A stretch of 64,000 nucleotides of DNA, taken from positions 15,305,335 through 15,369,334 of the forward strand of contig NC_088297.1 of NCBI RefSeq assembly GCF_032854445.1. The letters are read 5' to 3'. The position numbers and the translations under genes were made by a program. Shown here in pieces: positions 22,358 to 34,100 of this stretch. The notes under the pieces are model-generated. The model was given only the letters and a program-made list of their open reading frames with translations, did not search any database and was not told where the DNA came from. Source of the stretch: Liolophura sinensis. Taxonomy: Eukaryota > Mollusca > Polyplacophora > Chitonida > Chitonidae. How positions within the stretch are numbered: the stretch's first letter is position 1; the number at the start of each line of letters is the position of its first letter.

Positions 22358-24041
22358 CTGGAAATTAAGAACAGAATTTATTTTGGTAAATTTTCACAAT
22401 AAAGATGTTAATGAAATTAGTTTTAATTATTTTAATCTTCCAGTAGCAGAAGGGATTTTGCTTTCTTTAACCGTTATGCGAAAAGTTAGAGAAAATCTTT
22501 TTGCTGATAGAGGCAACCCTGATTAAAGTAGAATCCCAGCGCTGGGCCTGTCAGACTGCAGACAGTTTAATGTTCCCGGTACCGATTCCGATCATTTAAA
22601 CGTCGAAAACGCAAATAAAAAAAATTAAAAAATTAAAAATTTAAAAAAAAGGGAAAATTTGATGATCAAACGTCAAAAAATCTACTCCACTGCGATTCAA
22701 CCACCGCTGACACTGTGACGTCACGATTGTCTACTGCGTTAAGCACCGCTGACATTGTGACGCCCCGGTAGTGCATAACCTACAGGTTTGTGGGGGTTCG
22801 CTATATGTGTACAACATGGAGTTTAGATAATCTATCTAAATCCTGGATACAACACACACCATTGGAGACAATCTCAATTCCAAGGTTACCCTATGCCTAT
22901 GTGTGGATTTCTATCGCAAGGACAAAGGGCAGGATACTGTAAAGTTACACATATGACTTTAAAAGGCACAGATTAAGGAAATTACGAGATCTTATCGAAA
23001 ACACTCTCCGATTACGGATGACTATCGTTTCCGTCTGAGACTTTCCTAATTCAATCAAGCCTAGCCACTTGAAACAGCAGGCTGCGAGCACTGACTGCAG
23101 GGAACCGCTAGCCTACAACAGCCACGACAAGCACATCGACAAAAGGTCACCCGCCAAGTCAGTTCACACCCCGCCTACAGGCCACTGTACCTTGAACCAG
23201 GTTACGGGAACCCAGTCAAAATTCAAATTGGTATCTGTATGAGTTACCAATAGTTGTTTCCATGCAGTCAAGGCTGATTTATTTTAACCGTTGATACTCT
23301 TTTTAAAACCTAGAACAGTCTGATCTTTCCAGGACGATTTCTACTTTCACGGGTGTTGAGCGACCGACTGTTCTCGTCACTGCAACTCACAATCCACCGA
23401 CCAGACCGCAACGGTGTCAAAAAAAAAAACAAAAAAAAAAAACACAAAACAAAACAAAACACGGGTACTACATATACCATCATTTTATAGATGCTGAATT
23501 TGTGTCACACAAGCCAGACGGTAGCGCCTTTGTGTCATCTACAGTGACCGGTATGTCAGCGAAAATCGTTCACCGTATTACCCAGTCGCTATGCTGTACG
23601 CGCTATTCAAGGATCTAATGCAACTTCATTATATGTCAAAATATTTATGGTAAAACTTTTTTACTTCAGGGTTCTAATTAAGAGGTGTACACGTAGGAAT
23701 AATTATACCTTAAGTGACACCATGGCTTCTGGAAAAGCATAAAGTTGATGGCGTTTTTTGTCAACGCTTCGCAGAGCTTTTTAATACATAATCGTGGCAG
23801 GCCTAGATGGCGTAACGGTACCAGGCCAGGGTTCTGCAGCGAACAAGGTATGCAGAACGCCCAAGTTTAGAGGGCTTTTTAAATGGAACTAGCTAACATA
23901 ATATTTTTTAATGCAATGGACAGACTAATATAGCATAAATATTGCGTCTCGGGAGCATTTAGTGTGGAAATCAAGGCGCTTGGGATCTCTGAGATGTTTC
24001 TTTTAAAACCGAGCTAATTTGGAAGGTACAGCTGCTACAGT
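22358..24041. other. Upstream flank of the secreted-protein gene and intergenic DNA
   Basis: The gene's promoter or 5' UTR exon should lie here, but I could not place it. A-rich runs occur at 22612-22652 and 23419-23460. Near 23830, AGGCCAGGGTTCTGCAGCGA resembles a decayed tRNA-like repeat. No ORF is convincing. Confidence 0.4.
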
Positions 24042-24179
24042 TTGCTGGACTGGATTAGCATTTTCCAGAATTTTGTCCGAGTTGAAGTCAATCCTGGTAG
24101 CATTATCAAACTTCTGTTTATTAAATCACTGAAACGGTCTATACAGTGTAAGGTAATATTAATATATATTTATATTATA

Positions 24180-24316
24180 GGTATGTGGGAACCTGCGGAT
24201 GGTCGTGGGTTTCTCACGTGCTCTGTCCCGTTTCCACCTACCATAGTGCTGGCCGCCGTCGTATCAGTGAAATATTCTTGAGTATGGCGTAAAACACAAA
24301 TCAAATAAATAAATAA
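24180..24316 (+). mobile_element. SINE-A 3' fragment
   Basis: GTATGTGGGAACCTGCGGAT, GCTGGCCGCCGTCGTATCAG, then a tail of ATCAAATAAATAAATAAATT. Shared with copy 2 at 59057-59198. Confidence 0.85.
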
Positions 24317-24466
24317 ATTATATTACATAATATTAAAGTAATAGAATTCGCCGCGTGATGTAATAAGCCAGTGACGGGTATTGTATAAAAATATCCGCCT
24401 AATGTAATGAGGTGGAATATTACAAATACATATATATGAATTACTCGTCCTTGTTTCAAGGGGGGG

Positions 24467-24718
24467 GGGGGGTCCTCCGTGGCTCAGTTGGTTAGCGCGG
24501 TAGCACAGCGTAATGACCCAGGAGCCTCGCTATGAGTTCAAGTCCAGCTCATGCTGGCTTCCTCTCCAGTCGTAAGTGGGAAGGTCTGCCAGCAACGATG
24601 GTCGTGGGTTTCCCCGGGCTGTGCCCCGTTTCCTCCCACCATGATGCTGGCCGCCGTCGTATAAGTGAAATATTCTTGAGTACGGCGTAAAACACCAATC
24701 AAATAAATAAATAAATCT
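24467..24718 (+). mobile_element. SINE-A, full length
   Basis: The head CCTCCGTGGCTCAGTTGGTT, box B GAGTTCAAGTCC, the body GCTGGCCGCCGTCGTATAAG and a clean CAATCAAATAAATAAATAAA tail. It follows a G tract at 24460-24471. Shared with copy 2 at 59355-59602. Confidence 0.93.
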
Positions 24719-24949
24719 TTGTTCAAGAGCTTGACAAAATCTGTCACTCTTAAACGAAAAGACAACAAATATAGTCACCATACTGACGTGTTTTCTGTTT
24801 TCTGACGTGCTTGGAGATTCTATGAATCAACTTTTGATAAGGAATTCTTACCAGACCAGGAGATGCGCCATGTTAGAGCAACCAGAAACACGATGTCGCG
24901 TGACTCGTGCCCCACGTGTATATGGATGAAAAGCAAAAGAATTATCGGT

Positions 24950-25090
24950 TGACATATGTTGAAATCAGCTGTGTCGTTGAGTCGTTAAAAGCTATGGCGG
25001 CGCTTTCCATTGTCTCAATGTGCACGACTTTGAACTGTAATATCTCGGTTGCGAAACATCACAAAAATACAAAGATATGTTTTTTAAACC
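24950..25090. repeat. Dispersed repeat, inverse of 6090-6230
   Basis: Contains GGCGGCGCTTTCCATTGTCT, GTGCACGACTTTGAACTG and ATCTCGGTTGCGAAACATCA, homologous to 6090-6230 in the opposite orientation. The 77-codon ORF across it appears in both duplicates but has no other coding sign. Confidence 0.55.
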
Positions 25091-25350
25091 TCGCGTGGGA
25101 TATTCTATCTATACACATATCCATTTGGCCGACTGATTAATTGTGAAGTCTCTTCTTTTGAAAGTTACTCCGGCAATGCCTGAGGGAAACCCTAGACCTT
25201 CGGTAAGTTGCTTTCAAACATTGACACGTATGACTGTGCGCAGTCGCCTGTCAACATGACTTTAGTCTTATTACGGTTACCCCGTCGTTTATTTGCCCCT
25301 TTGTACAAATGTACGATATTACACGCACATTACAAAGAAATTTTCATCCA

Positions 25351-25440
25351 ATGTTATACCATATGTATAACACTACTTGCCCCGTTTGTGTCCGCTCCCT
25401 CTAAACGACGATTGCAAAAAAAAAAAAAAAAAAAAAACTA
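25351..25440 (+). mobile_element. Copy-1-specific 90-bp block ending in poly(A)
   Basis: Copy 2 reads straight through CATCCAGCCTGGG; copy 1 has 90 extra bases between CATCCA and GCCTGGG, ending in a run of about 22 A. A poly(A) end suggests retroposition of a short transcript fragment. No target duplication is clear, so a deletion from copy 2 is an alternative. Confidence 0.5.
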
Positions 25441-26049
25441 GCCTGGGTCTTAAATTTGATCACCAGTCAAAAATATCTCTGCGAAATCTGCGTCTGGTTT
25501 AAACCCTGAAATACTTAAGCCAAGATTCTGATATACTTACCTAAAATGAAGTGATCTTCTCCTCCACGTGAACTGGGCGTCTTTTCGAAAACGTGTGAAT
25601 TTGCTAACCAGTGGATGGGAATTTATACAGCGATAAAGACATTTTTTTCTTGTCCCCATTTCTTGGATTGGTGGAAAATTCTGTTTGGGGAGGAGTCAAA
25701 TTGGTAATTGGTAATTTTTTTACCAACCACGTTATTAGTTTTTAAACATTTAAGTGCGTACGTAGGCAGCAATATCTTTTTAGTGAACACGGCAGAATTA
25801 GTTAAAGCAATATGCATGAAGACAGTGTAAAAAGAAAAAAACCCATCCATGCTAAAGTTCTAAAATAATTAAATCCCAAATCTTCTGTTATGCTGTGATG
25901 CACACTCAAGTTTATCTATAGGCTGCTATTCAGCGGATGAATTTTAACTTTCCTCTGTGAGAGACAACGTGACTTATTTTTGCAACTGGATGAAGAAAAA
26001 ATGGAATGTCTCTAATAGTTAAAGCTCTTAGGTTGAATAAACTTACAAT

Positions 26050-26061
26050 TACACACACACA

Positions 26062-26126
<65 letters not shown>
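26050..26126. repeat. (AC)n microsatellite
   Basis: A near-pure AC run, longer than the about 32-bp run at the paralogous site (60868-60899). The Cys-Val repeat ORFs on the minus strand are artefacts. Confidence 0.97.
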
Positions 26127-26131
<5 letters not shown>

Positions 26132-26250
26132 TGTATCTCAAACTGAAAATGTCCTGCAGTTCAGCCTTGTTTAATTTTAATGCGGAGGCAGCATATTTTT
26201 TAATCACATGAGGTGACGAAAATGTGAAGCAGGGCCTTGAGCCTTTGTTA

Positions 26251-26891
26251 AGCCCGCCGCACACTAGAGTTTCTGCTCTTCCAAATTTCATTCGTGGCAC
26301 TTGCCTTAAGCAGATAGCTTCTGTCTGCGGTCAATGTTATGAAAGATTTTTGTCATTCATGACGCTGCGGAAAATATCTATCGTGTTTGATAAATTCTGC
26401 CGCGTGTGGAAGACTTCTCACTGTGTGCGCTGAACGAAAGCTATCGCCTCTCGGTTTCGCGTCAAAGCGCATGCGTTACGGCTGTCACATGATAGTCAAA
26501 ATGGTGGATGAGGAAGACATTGTTTTGCTACTTCTTTGACTTCGTCGTTCGCAACCACTTCGTCCAAGCTTCGCCGCAATATCCTCCGTTTGTAGCGGTC
26601 TTTAAAATCGGCAGACCTGACCTCGTACAAGCATGGGTAGTCCGGCCATATGTGAAAAAGTTTATCCTCGATGATAGCGTCATCTACCAGGTCGCTTGTG
26701 GCCTCTATTTTGACTGTCATGTAAAAAAAATCCACGCGTGGCAGAATTTATTAAACACGATAGATATTTTCCTCAGCCACATGCATGACAAAAATCTTTC
26801 ATAAAATTGACCGCAGACAGAAGCTGTCTGCTTAAGGCAAGTGCCACGAATGAAATTTGGACGAGCAGATAGCTCTAGTGTGCGGCCTGCT
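26251..26891. mobile_element. PIF/Harbinger-like non-autonomous element, 641 bp
   Basis: Terminal inverted repeats begin AGCCCGCCGCACACTAGAG and extend about 170 bp (CCAAATTTCATTCGTGGCAC, then TTGCCTTAAGCAGATAGC in both arms). Flanking TTA trinucleotides at 26248-26250 and 26892-26894 form the 3-bp target duplication typical of PIF/Harbinger elements. The centre carries the minus-strand MADF-like ORF at 26496-26735. No transposase is present. The paralogous copy at 61022-61662 has the same 641-bp length and TTA flanks. Superfamily assignment rests on target size and MADF-like content. Confidence 0.72.
26496..26735 (-). CDS. MADF-like ORF inside the inverted-repeat element
   Basis: The ORF is 79 aa. 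After MDFFYMTVKIEATSDLVDDA, the block IIEDKLFHIWPDYPCLYEVR followed by SADFKDRYKRRILRR resembles the start of a MADF (Adf1-type Myb/SANT-like) DNA-binding domain. Those domains have a short helix, a Tyr-Pro-x-Leu-Tyr motif, an Asp-Phe/Tyr-Lys-Asp-Arg motif and a following helix. The ORF ends after VAKQCLPHPPF, so the domain (normally about 80-90 residues) is incomplete at its third helix. MADF proteins accompany transposases in PIF/Harbinger elements. Both duplicates keep the frame open (copy 2 has seven or so replacements). It may be a captured fragment, not an expressed protein; no start context or promoter supports expression. Confidence 0.5.
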   Translation of the reverse strand: MDFFYMTVKIEATSDLVDDAIIEDKLFHIWPDYPCLYEVRSADFKDRYKRRILRRSLDEVVANDEVKEVAKQCLPHPPF

Positions 26892-26894
26892 TTA

Positions 26895-27111
26895 CGTCAA
26901 AAGTCGCGCAGCATCCACAATGTTACAATGTATCAGTTTCTGCTGTAACGTCGTACTGTCTTTTATGTGGCGTCATCGTGATGAGCAGGGAAAGGAACAT
27001 CTGACGTCATTAAAACGTTCGGCAGGTCCCGGTATAGAGTTTAACCTCTATTATTTGGTTTTTAGTCTTCAAAAGGCTGTAGGCTGATGACGTTGTGTAG
27101 GTCAAGTTGTG
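26895..27111. other. Unannotated DNA with copy-specific indels
   Basis: Between the inverted-repeat element and the SINE relic. The two duplicates differ here by small indels (copy 1 has an extra segment near 26937-26985). No gene is seen. Confidence 0.4.
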
Positions 27112-27265
27112 GACAGGGCCTTCGTGGCTGAGTGATTAGTGTGCGAGCGCAGCACAAGGGCTCGGGGGCTTCTCACTAATGCTCAAGCTCATGTTGGATA
27201 TCTCTCCGGTGGTACATAGGAAGGCCTTGCGCAAACAAATCCTGCCCTCGTTTTTCCTTATATAT
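27112..27265 (+). mobile_element. Degraded SINE-A relative, 5' part
   Basis: GGGCCTTCGTGGCTGAGTGA, TTAGTGTGCGAGCGCAGCAC and CTCTCCGGTGGTACATAGGA follow the SINE-A order with many changes. Shared with copy 2 near 61857. Confidence 0.65.
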
Positions 27266-28354
27266 TACTTCACTGCGACAAAACACAGAACAACAATGTT
27301 ATTCAAGGGATCTATATAGTGTCAGTGAAATAGACATATCATTCATGCTTCCGCCAAAATATACAGAAGGAAACTCTGAACAGCCCTATAATGCATACAT
27401 ATAAATATGCGAATAGCATAAACAAAATATTTTTGATGTACAATGCTTGTTGGACTTGAATTGGACTTGAATTCACAGCGACAGCGTTGGTGAGAGGGTC
27501 ACTGCAACGCTAACCGCCTCAGCCACGGAGACACTCAACTACGTGTTGATGTACTTTCAGGTTTACCCAGCTTTGAACCTAACCCAGTTACCCTGACACA
27601 TCTGCATCTACACACATAAACCAACAACTGCCAATTAACTTGCCGTGAGAAAAAAAAAGATAATTCGTTTTAAGGCGGAATAACGATAAAGCGAGTCGAC
27701 ACCTAATGAAGTTGTGTGAAGCTGTGTCATTTGAGATTCGCAACAATTATTCTCTACAAGTCATTTAAATGAAAAGATGTAAAGAAGTTCTGATGACATG
27801 TTAGATTAATTCCGTGGGAAAATTGTGGTCTTGTACATATCATCGTGCACAGCCCACATAACTTAAAAAGTATATATTTATATATTTAATACGAGAAAAA
27901 AATAATGATAATAAAAGAAACAAACATTTGAACTGAATAGGTCCCTTATGTCCAAAACAAACTGTAAATATACCCCTGTGTTAAGGCAAGAGACTCGCCA
28001 TATGTTAATTTACACTAGTTAGATTATTCTCTCTGATGTCGTGGTTCTTCGTGCTTCTTCCGAAAATCGCGTGGTTCTTTGTTCTAATAATTGGTTCTCT
28101 ATGCAATATAATCTAAAACAATTGATTGCTACTGTGACATCTGACCTTTAATGTTTGCTATATCCTACAGGTGGTACCCTGGCGTTAAGTGGCGCTGATC
28201 CAGTCTTAGTGGATATCTGATCGTGTGATGAGTAAAAAATCCACAGTGTCGAAAGTACAGTGGACGCCAATGAAGATTCACCACAAGGGTCCATAGACCG
28301 TGTTTGCCCTTGGCTGCAGGTCAAAGAACACGGCGCAGCGAAAGAAAGATTTAC
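27266..28354. other. Intergenic DNA with a SINE-A head relic
   Basis: An inverted SINE-A head (GACTTGAATTCACAGCGACA to CTCAGCCACGGAGAC) occupies about 27455-27532. The rest is AT-rich with no supported gene. Confidence 0.5.
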
Positions 28355-28496
28355 ATTTGGATTGCTGTCAGACCTTCCTACGTACGGCCGGAGAGGAACC
28401 CAGCATGGACTTGAACTCACAGCGACCGCATTGGTGAGAGACTCTTGGGTCATTATGCTGCGCTAGCGCGCTAACCAACTGAGCCACGAAGGACCC
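28355..28496 (-). mobile_element. SINE-A 5' part, minus strand
   Basis: GGATTGCTGTCAGACCTTCC, CGGCCGGAGAGGAACCCAGC, GGACTTGAACTCACAGCGAC and the inverted head CGCTAACCAACTGAGCCACG. The 3' half is missing. Shared with copy 2 at 63165-63300. Confidence 0.85.
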
Positions 28497-28839
28497 ACCT
28501 TAATTAAAAGCTTTAATAACCCGGCGAAATCCATGCACCGTGCTTCCTGGTGGACTGTAGCCACTCACACTGCACATTGGGACACAGGCTGGTCATCTTA
28601 CGGTGAAGCCCGTCAGACGGCTTGGCCAGCGAGGATCCGTCTGCGTGTATAGCAACACAGCATTTTTTGTAATTCTTTTCCGATGAAGCCTAATAAAGTA
28701 CTGTTAAAATCGCTATTTTTTCTACATTATTCTACTCAAACTATGGTTCCGGGAGTAGCGGTGGAGTAATTTGCTATTAAGCAATCACATGGACAGTTAC
28801 AATAAAACCCAGCGGTAAATTGGCAAAAAAGGAAAAGAC

Positions 28840-28925
28840 GGTGACAATTTGCCGACTATGACACTGTCGATGCTGCTCTAGTTTAAATCTCTATGACGTA
28901 GTCTTGTATATTATTTCTCCAAACA
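28840..28925. repeat. Dispersed repeat, relative of 2805-2890
   Basis: ATTTGCCGACTATGACACTG and GATGCTGCTCTAGTTTAAAT match 2805-2890 in order and orientation. Present again in copy 2 near 63645-63725. Confidence 0.6.
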
Positions 28926-28994
28926 AGGCCTCAGTACAGGATAAGCAGACTGTTCATTTGAGGTTTTCAGGTATCCGAGATTATTTCATTTATC

Positions 28995-29132
28995 GTGAGT
29001 AACTGGTCAGTCAGCAACCTGCGGAGGGTCGTGGGGTTTCCCCGGTTTGCTATCGCCATACTGCTGGCCGTCGTCGTATGAGAATAATACTCTTGAGTAC
29101 GGCGCAAAATAAATAAATCAATCAATCAAATA
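28995..29132 (+). mobile_element. SINE-A 3' fragment
   Basis: CAGCAACCTGCGGAGGGTCG, TGCTGGCCGTCGTCGTATGA, CTTGAGTACGGCGCAAAATA and an AATAAATCAATCAATCAAAT tail. Shared with copy 2 near 63815-63935. Confidence 0.85.
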
Positions 29133-29156
29133 TTCTATAATCACTGCATTTTTCAC

Positions 29157-29277
<121 letters not shown>

Positions 29278-29429
29278 CTTGACCCCAAACGGTGCATTGT
29301 CTCTACATAATAAAACTCCTATTTTTCAATTTCATTTAAATCCAGTATGTCTGCAAAACTAGTGGCCCACATGATATATATCAGTTGGTTTCTTAACTCA
29401 TTTGGTTAAAATACTATATGACACTATGT

Positions 29430-29525
29430 AGTTTTATTTATATATTTATTTATTTATTGATTTATTTATTTATTATATTGTTGTTTTATAACGTCTTCAA
29501 GAATATTTCACTTATAAGACGACAG
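29430..29525 (-). mobile_element. SINE-A tail fragment, minus strand
   Basis: TTATTTATTTATTGATTTAT is followed by TTCAAGAATATTTCACTTAT and AAGACGACAGC, the inverted 3' end of SINE-A. Confidence 0.7.
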
Positions 29526-30354
29526 CTTCCTTTTGAGACTGTTAGTCTGCCTAGCCTAGGTACTGTTGCCATTATGACATATGTTGGAGGGGGAGGGGGG
29601 GAGGGGGGAGGAATCTACTAGTTCTCATAGACCCAAGACATCAATATAACTGGGGGATCTGCTAGTTCTCATACACCTAAGACATTAGTGTATCTTATAG
29701 GGCTACAATGTATGTATTGCAACGTATCTTGTAATTCACCAAGCTCTGTCTGAAACAATTGTATTTTGTTCAAAAATCTTAATTTTTATATTTTGACCTG
29801 TGTTAAAATTGCCGGAATTTGCATATTTGCGGAATTCATTTTCATCATCACCTTGTTTTTGTTATATCGTAAATTCAACAGATTTGGATCTTTATATTTC
29901 CTGATTCCACATTTCATACACATGTAGGCTCCAGATTGTTAATCAACCGAGTAATTCTGAGACAATGTACGAGTGAACAAGTTTATCACCACTATGTATC
30001 TGTGAGTGAGCTACATGTAATCCTCTGGATTATTGTGGCACCAAAAACAATTAATTCTTTAACCTTTCGTCCAGAATAAAACTCTGTATTCTGTAATTCT
30101 CTGTAATTGCTTCTTTTCACATTATTATTATATGTAGAAAGAAAATGACAACTAATCTGATTCTGTTTATGGCTGCATTCACTTCATACAGGACAGAGTC
30201 CGAGTTCAAATCCTTCTCAAGTCATTCACAATCCATGGCAATAGCATTTAAGGCTATACACGTTTCTCACTCTGCTTCACTTTGTTATGTCAGTTGTGGA
30301 TGGTGGAAAGCATCTTGATACTCATGACACGCACACATGCTCACGCACATGTTG
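29526..30354. other. Intergenic DNA, nothing supported
   Basis: A G-rich tract at 29586-29611 and a box-B-like GAGTTCAAATCC near 30202 are the only notable items. Confidence 0.45.
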
Positions 30355-30642
30355 ATCGTCTCGGTTATCTAATGGTTAGAGCGTCCGCCTCAAAGTCGAG
30401 AGGCCCCGGATCAGGCTCGGGTGGGGTCATACCAAAGAGATTTCAAAATGGTACTTGTTGCCGCCGCCCTTGGCACTCTGCACTGAGAGGTTAGAGCAAG
30501 GAAACAGGGCTGGTTGGCCCCCGTGTCACTATTATGTGACTGGGCGTGGTGTCAGGTCTGGTGTCTTCTGCATGCTGTTTCAGTGGCGACAGCACATTGG
30601 CGGCATGGACTCGCCCTGTCACAAGAAGACACAGTATTCTAC
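30355..30642 (+). mobile_element. SINE-C, tRNA-derived, nearly full length
   Basis: The head CGTCTCGGTTATCTAATGG and TTAGAGCGTCCGCCTCAAAG is tRNA-like. The body has GGTCATACCAAAGAGATTTC, TACTTGTTGCCGCCGCCCTT and CACTGAGAGGTTAGAGCAAG, and the 3' part GCGGCATGGACTCGCCCTGT then CACAAGAAGACACAG. Relatives lie at 22000, 43848 (minus) and 45880. Confidence 0.82.
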
Positions 30643-31129
30643 ATATCGTTAAATGTACCTACATGTACCGTTACCTCGTGACGATGTGATACCAGTCCGT
30701 GGAACTCTTCTGTGTGTGAGTTTTGATAAGTTTATGAAACAGGAATTCAGTGAGATGCGTTCGTGGGACGTTGGCAGCAAGTGATTGATTTCGTGGATAA
30801 GCGTTTTCAGCTTCAGTTGACCACAGTGAGAGTACATCCTTACTCTTTAACAGTCAGACAACTGTCGTTTCATTGCATAATGTATCGATGTTGACCTCCT
30901 GGAGATATGACTCTAAATAAACTAGATCGGAGTTCATCCCACGTGCTGCTGTAAACTGACCTCTATAAGTAGACTTAACTCATCAATCACCCGGAACTTT
31001 GTAAACATTTAATGTTAACATTGTTTTCAACTCAAGTCTGTGTTGAATGCTGCTGTACCTTTAAATACTATATGTTTATTATACTTTGGGCTAAAAGTGT
31101 CTAATTCACAACTCTTAAATTTATAAATT
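30643..31129. other. Spacer before the large minisatellite
   Basis: No gene, repeat or splice-bounded ORF is recognised. Confidence 0.4.
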
Positions 31130-34100
31130 AGACAGTGCGTGACTTTCATCTGGTCATTACATAACACATGAAATGTGGTTATTTGACAGTGCGGTGTCCT
31201 TAGTCTGGTCATACATGGCACATGAAATGCTGTCATTTGACAGTGCGGTGACTTTCATCTGGTCATACATCCACATGAAATGCGGTTATTTGACAGTGCG
31301 GTGACTTTCCTCTGGGCATACATAGCATATAAAATGCTGTCATTTGACAATGCGGTGACTTTCATCTGGTCATACATAACACATGAAATGCGGTTATTTG
31401 ACAGTGGGGTGACTTTCGTCTGGGCATACACAGCAAATGAAATGCGGTTATTTGACAGTGCGGTGACTTTCATCTGGTCATGCATAACACATGAAATGCG
31501 GTTATTTGACAGTGCGGTGACTTTCATCTGGGCATACATAGCAAATGAAATGCGATTATTTGACAGTGTGGTGACTTTCACCTGGTCATACATAACACAT
31601 AAAATGCGGTTATTTGACAGTGCGGTGACTTTCATCTGGGCATACATAGCACATAAAATGCGATATTTGACAGTGTGGTGACTTTCATCTGGTCATACAT
31701 AACACATGAAAGGCGGCTATTTGACAGTGCGCTCACTTTCATCTGGGCATACATAGCACATAAAATGCGATTATTTGACAGTGCGGGTGAATTTCATCTG
31801 GTCATACACAGCACATAAAATGCTGTTATTTGACAGTGTGGTGACTTTCATCTGGTCATACATAACACATGAAATGCGGTTATTTGACAGTGCGGTGACT
31901 TTCATCTGGTCATACATGCACATGAAAGGCGGTTATTTGACAGTGCGGTGACTTTCATCTGGTCATACACAGCACATGAATTGCGGTTATTTGACAGTGC
32001 GGTGACTTTCATCTGGTCATACCATAACACATAAATTGCGGTTATTTTACAGTGCGGTGACTTTCATCTGGTCATACATGCACATGAAAGGCGGTTATTT
32101 GACAGTGCGGTGACTTTCATCTGGTCATACACAGCACATGAATTGCGGTTATTTGACAGTGCGGTGACTTTCATCTGGTCATACCATAACACATAAATTG
32201 CGGTTATTTGACAGTGCGGTGACTTTCATCTGGTCATACATGCACATGAAAGGCGGTTATTTGACAGTGCGGTCACTTTCATCTGGTCATACACAGCACA
32301 TGAATTGCGGTTATTTGACAGTGCGGTGACTTTCATCTGGTCATACCATAACACATAAATTGCGGTTATTTGACAGTGCGGGGACTTTTATCTGGTAATA
32401 CATAACACATGAAAGGCGGCCATTTTACAGTGCAGTGACTTTTGTCTGGTTATACGTAGCAAATGAAATGCGCTTATTTGACGGTGTGGTGACTTTCATG
32501 TGGTTATACATAGCACATGAAATGCGGTTATTTGACAGTGCGGTGACTTTCATCCGATCATACATAACACATAAAATGCGGTTATTTGACAGTGCGGTAA
32601 CTTTCATCTGGTCATACATAAAACATGAAATGCGGTTATTTGACAGTGCGGTGACTTTCATCTGGTCATACACAGCACACGAAATGCGGTTATTTGACAG
32701 TGCGGTGACTTTCATCTGGTCATACACAGCACATGAATTGCGGTTATTTGACAGTGCGGTGACTTTCATCTGGTCATACCATAACACATAAATTGCGGTT
32801 ATTTTACAGTGCGGTGACTTTCATCTGGTCATACATGCACATGAAAGGCGGTTATTTGACAGTGCGGTGACTTTCATCTGGTCATACACAGCACATGAAT
32901 TGCGGTTATTTGACAGTGCGGTGACTTTCATCTGGTCATACATAACACATGAAATGCGGTTATTTGACAGTGGGGTGACTTTCGTCTGGGCATACACAGC
33001 AAATGAAATGCGGTTATTTGACAGTGCGGTGACTTTCATCTGGTCATGCATAACACATGAAATGCGGTTATTTGACAGTGCGGTGACTTTCATCTGGGCA
33101 TACATAGCAAATGAAATGCGATTATTTGACAGTGTGGTGACTTTCACCTGGTCATACATAACACATAAAATGCGGTTATTTGACAGTGCGGTGACTTTCA
33201 TCTGGGCATACATAGCACATAAAATGCGATTATTTGACAGTGTGGTGACTTTCATCTGGTCATACATAACACATGAAAGGCGGCTATTTGACAGTGCGCT
33301 GACTTTCATCTGGGCATACATAGCACATAAAATGCGATTATTTGACAGTGCGGTGAATTTCATCTGGTCATACACAGCACATAAAATGCTGTTATTTGAC
33401 AGTGTGGTGACTTTCATCTGGTCATACATAACACATGAAATGCGGTTATTTGACAGTGCGGTGACTTTCATCTGGTCATACATGCACATGAAAGGCGGTT
33501 ATTTGACAGTGCGGTGACTTTCATCTGGTCATACACAGCACATGAATTGCGGTTATTTGACAGTGCGGTGACTTTCATCTGGTCATACCATAACACATAA
33601 ATTGCGGTTATTTTACAGTGCGGTGACTTTCATCTGGTCATACATGCACATGAAAGGCGGTTATTTGACAGTGCGGTGACTTTCATCTGGTCATACACAG
33701 CACATGAATTGCGGTTATTTGACAGTGCGGTGACTTTCATCTGGTCATACCATAACACATAAATTGCGGTTATTTGACAGTGCGGTGACTTTCAATCTGG
33801 TCATACATGCACATGAAAGGCGGTTATTTGACAGTGCGGTGACTTTCATCTGGTCATACACAGCACATGAATTGCGGTTATTTGACAGTGCGGTGACTTT
33901 CATCTGGTCATACCATAACACATAAATTGCGGTTATTTGACAGTGCGGGGACTTTTATCTGGTAATACATAACACATGAAAGGCGGCCATTTTACAGTGC
34001 AGTGACTTTTGTCTGGTTATACGTAGCAAATGAAATGCGCTTATTTGACGGTGTGGTGACTTTCATGTGGTTATACATAGCACATGAAATGCGGTTATTT

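Noticed and set aside
25930-26300. Cys-Val repeat ORFs
   Set aside because: They come from an (AC)n microsatellite.
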